8,765 nucleotides of DNA from Pyrinomonadaceae bacterium (lineage in GTDB: Bacteria > Acidobacteriota > Blastocatellia > Pyrinomonadales > Pyrinomonadaceae). Numbering within the stretch: position 1 is the stretch's first letter; the number at the start of each line of letters is the position of its first letter. The notes under the pieces are model-generated. The model had not been told where the DNA came from and did no database searches. It worked only from the letters and a program-made list of their open reading frames with translations. The DNA is taken from positions 1 through 8,765 of the forward strand of contig JACCTF010000281.1 in the NCBI GenBank assembly GCA_013812565.1, in the 5' to 3' direction. Both the position numbers and the translations under genes were made by a program. Shown here one piece after another: positions 7,695-8,765 of the stretch.

Positions 7695-7808
7695 TCGAGG
7701 TTTAATCCTTCGATTAGTTTAGGCACACCGCAGAGTCGCAGGAGCAATTAACGTTCCAGTTAACCGGGTCTAGTGTCCAAGGCTGCCTGCACGGTTACAA
7801 ACATCAAC

Positions 7809-7979
7809 CGGAGTACATCAAGGCTAGGGCGGGTGTTTTCACCGTCTCTCTCCGAACGCAAGATGAAGACCGCATGCGTTGGGAAAACCTAGCGTAGATT
7901 CTTCAACTTTTCGGAGTTATCCGAGATTTCGGAGAAGGCGCGAGCGACTGTGACAGGCGTCCGGAGAAACCTCTCCGAA
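7809..7979. repeat. Cluster of CGGAG/CTCCG motifs in both orientations
   Basis: CGGAG cores start at 7809, 7912, 7930 and 7962 on the plus strand, and CTCCG cores at 7850 and 7973. Several extend to TTCGGAGA: 7910-7916 (seven bases), 7928-7935, and inverted copies at 7849-7856 and 7972-7979. Local dyads include TCGGA-GTTA-TCCGA (7911-7924) and CGGAGA-AACC-TCTCCG (7962-7977). TTCGGAGA(A)GG at 7928-7938 also pairs with CCTCTCCGAA at 7970-7979. By base composition alone about 0.3 copies of a 5-mer plus its complement would be expected in 170 bp. The pattern suggests multiple binding sites for a dimeric regulator, or a structured leader RNA. Confidence 0.5.
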
Positions 7980-7998
7980 GCGATCAGAGGTAATCAAA

Positions 7999-8019
7999 CA
8001 GAGACCAAATCTTGCTCTG
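7999..8019 (-). terminator. Weak terminator-like hairpin after the outer-membrane protein gene
   Basis: Read leftward, CAGAG (8019-8015) and CTCTG (8003-7999) form a 5-bp stem; inside it CAA/TTG can pair with a GT bulge, and TTTGATT follows. It lies about 23 nt after the stop codon of the barrel protein gene. The stem is short and the T-run broken, so it is only a candidate. Confidence 0.25.
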
Positions 8020-8041
8020 CATGTTCGAGCTTTTTCTTCCG

Positions 8042-8765
8042 CTAGAATTTCACAGAGATGCCGCCACGCACCGAGCGACGAAGCTGGCCGATGAACATCA
8101 TTGTTTCACCATCGTTAGTGCTTGTTTGCGCGTCAAGCAGGTTACGCGCATCAACTACGGCCTCGGCACGCACGGGCAGTCCGAAGGTCGGCAGTTCCTG
8201 CGTCACAAAGATGCTGAGCGATGGATCGTAGACGGCAAGTTGTCCGGCAAAGGGATCAATGGCAAAGACTGTGGCGCGCGGTGAGAAGCGATAGACGGTG
8301 CGCAACCGAGTTCCTGTTCTAAAGTCCGCGTCGAGCTGCGCGGCGGCGGTTTGGAAAAAGCCATTACGAAAAATCTGGCGAGGGCTACTAAGCGCACCCG
8401 GCGAAAGTTCTTGTCCATGTCCGAAGGAATATCCGGCGGAGGCTTTAAGCAAGTGATTTAAGCGGCGTGTATAGACGACGCGCATTCCGCGCGCTGCCCC
8501 CTGCTGGTTAGCGATGCTCGAAAGCGTTTCGCTGTTCTCACTGTTGAAGGCACTGAGAGGCGCGCTCATCAATCCGACTCCGCGATTGTTTGTCGCGTCG
8601 AAGAAAGCCGCCGCTTCAACACGCGAGTTATTGTCGAGCACGCGCTCAACGCCGAGTTCCAGGCGGCGACTCTGCTCCATCACCTCGCGGTTCTCAACCA
8701 GCGCGACTGACATCGCGGCCGCTTCTTTGAAGGCCACTGGCCCACCTTCGAACTCTGCCACGCTG
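8042..8765 (-). CDS. TonB-dependent receptor-like outer-membrane beta-barrel protein (partial, C-terminal part)
   Basis: About 240 residues are open from the right window edge to a TAG at 8042-8044. The sequence is a series of alternating polar/hydrophobic beta-strands with short turns (for example GMRVVYTRRLNHLLKASAGY, and later RAEAVVDARNLLD), and it ends in GGISVKF; a C-terminal Phe is the usual BAM recognition signal of outer-membrane barrels. The VDARNLLDAQ stretch near the end resembles the last strands of TonB-dependent/Oar-like receptors. The signal peptide, any carboxypeptidase-regulatory-like domain and the plug lie outside the window. The GTG at 8761 is in frame but is most likely an internal Val codon, not the start. 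It is on the same strand as the kinase, 347 bp upstream, so a functional link is possible but unsupported. The barrel is well supported; the receptor family less so. Confidence 0.72.
   Translation of the reverse strand, partial: SVAEFEGGPVAFKEAAAMSVALVENREVMEQSRRLELGVERVLDNNSRVEAAAFFDATNNRGVGLMSAPLSAFNSENSETLSSIANQQGAARGMRVVYTRRLNHLLKASAGYSFGHGQELSPGALSSPRQIFRNGFFQTAAAQLDADFRTGTRLRTVYRFSPRATVFAIDPFAGQLAVYDPSLSIFVTQELPTFGLPVRAEAVVDARNLLDAQTSTNDGETMMFIGQLRRSVRGGISVKF

Larger units (their letters stand above)
7695..8041 (-). promoter_or_regulatory. Upstream region of the kinase gene with CGGAG motif cluster
   Basis: I see no gene in these 347 bp. The likely promoter of the kinase must lie here unless it is read through from the outer-membrane protein gene. 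Close to the kinase start is a small dyad, TTAAC-N6-GTTAA (7748-7763). Further upstream, between 7809 and 7979, CGGAG or its complement occurs six times; see the separate repeat entry. No convincing sigma-70 or sigma-54 promoter is recognisable by eye. Confidence 0.4.

Noticed and set aside
8761..8761. GTG as the true start of the barrel protein
   Set aside because: No ribosome site can be assessed at the edge, and the product would lack a signal peptide and most of the barrel, so the frame almost certainly continues beyond the window.

Overview
The window looks like chromosomal DNA of a Gram-negative bacterium, most likely an Acidobacteriota member of the Blastocatellia type. This is inferred from general familiarity, not a search. 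The hints are an outer-membrane barrel ending in Phe, an Ig-like secreted-protein fragment of a style common in that group, and a multi-membrane-span histidine kinase paired with a sigma-54 activator. I see no phage genes, transposase, CRISPR array, tRNA or rRNA.

Layout. Positions 1-222 (minus) hold the N-terminal 74 residues of an FAD-dependent phytoene-dehydrogenase-like oxidoreductase that runs off the left edge. A 94-bp divergent spacer separates it from a plus-strand group: a subtilisin-family (S8) peptidase with an N-terminal CxxC...CxxC motif and no signal peptide (317-1702), a 91-residue acidic protein of unknown function (1815-2090), and a fragment of a secreted Ig-like protein (2171-2812) that looks like a gene remnant. 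A convergent spacer with two good hairpins (2888-2905 and 2922-2965) separates these from the minus-strand genes.

The core of the window is a two-component system transcribed leftward: a 981-residue membrane histidine kinase (7694 to 4749; periplasmic PDZ-like region, about 10 membrane spans, GAF, PAS, HisKA, HATPase) followed after 280 bp by an NtrC-class response regulator (4468 to 3047; receiver, AAA+ with GAFTGA, Fis-type HTH). The kinase would sense an envelope or membrane signal and phosphorylate Asp55 of the regulator, which would then drive sigma-54 promoters. The gap between them carries a perfect 12-bp inverted repeat. The 347 bp upstream of the kinase carry no gene but hold a dense cluster of CGGAG/CTCCG motifs in both orientations. 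At the right edge (8042-8765, minus) is the C-terminal part of a TonB-dependent-receptor-like outer-membrane beta-barrel.

No clear, previously undescribed multi-gene system is visible. The most promising leads are the zinc-motif subtilase beside an unrecognised small acidic protein, and the structured non-coding DNA around the kinase/regulator pair.
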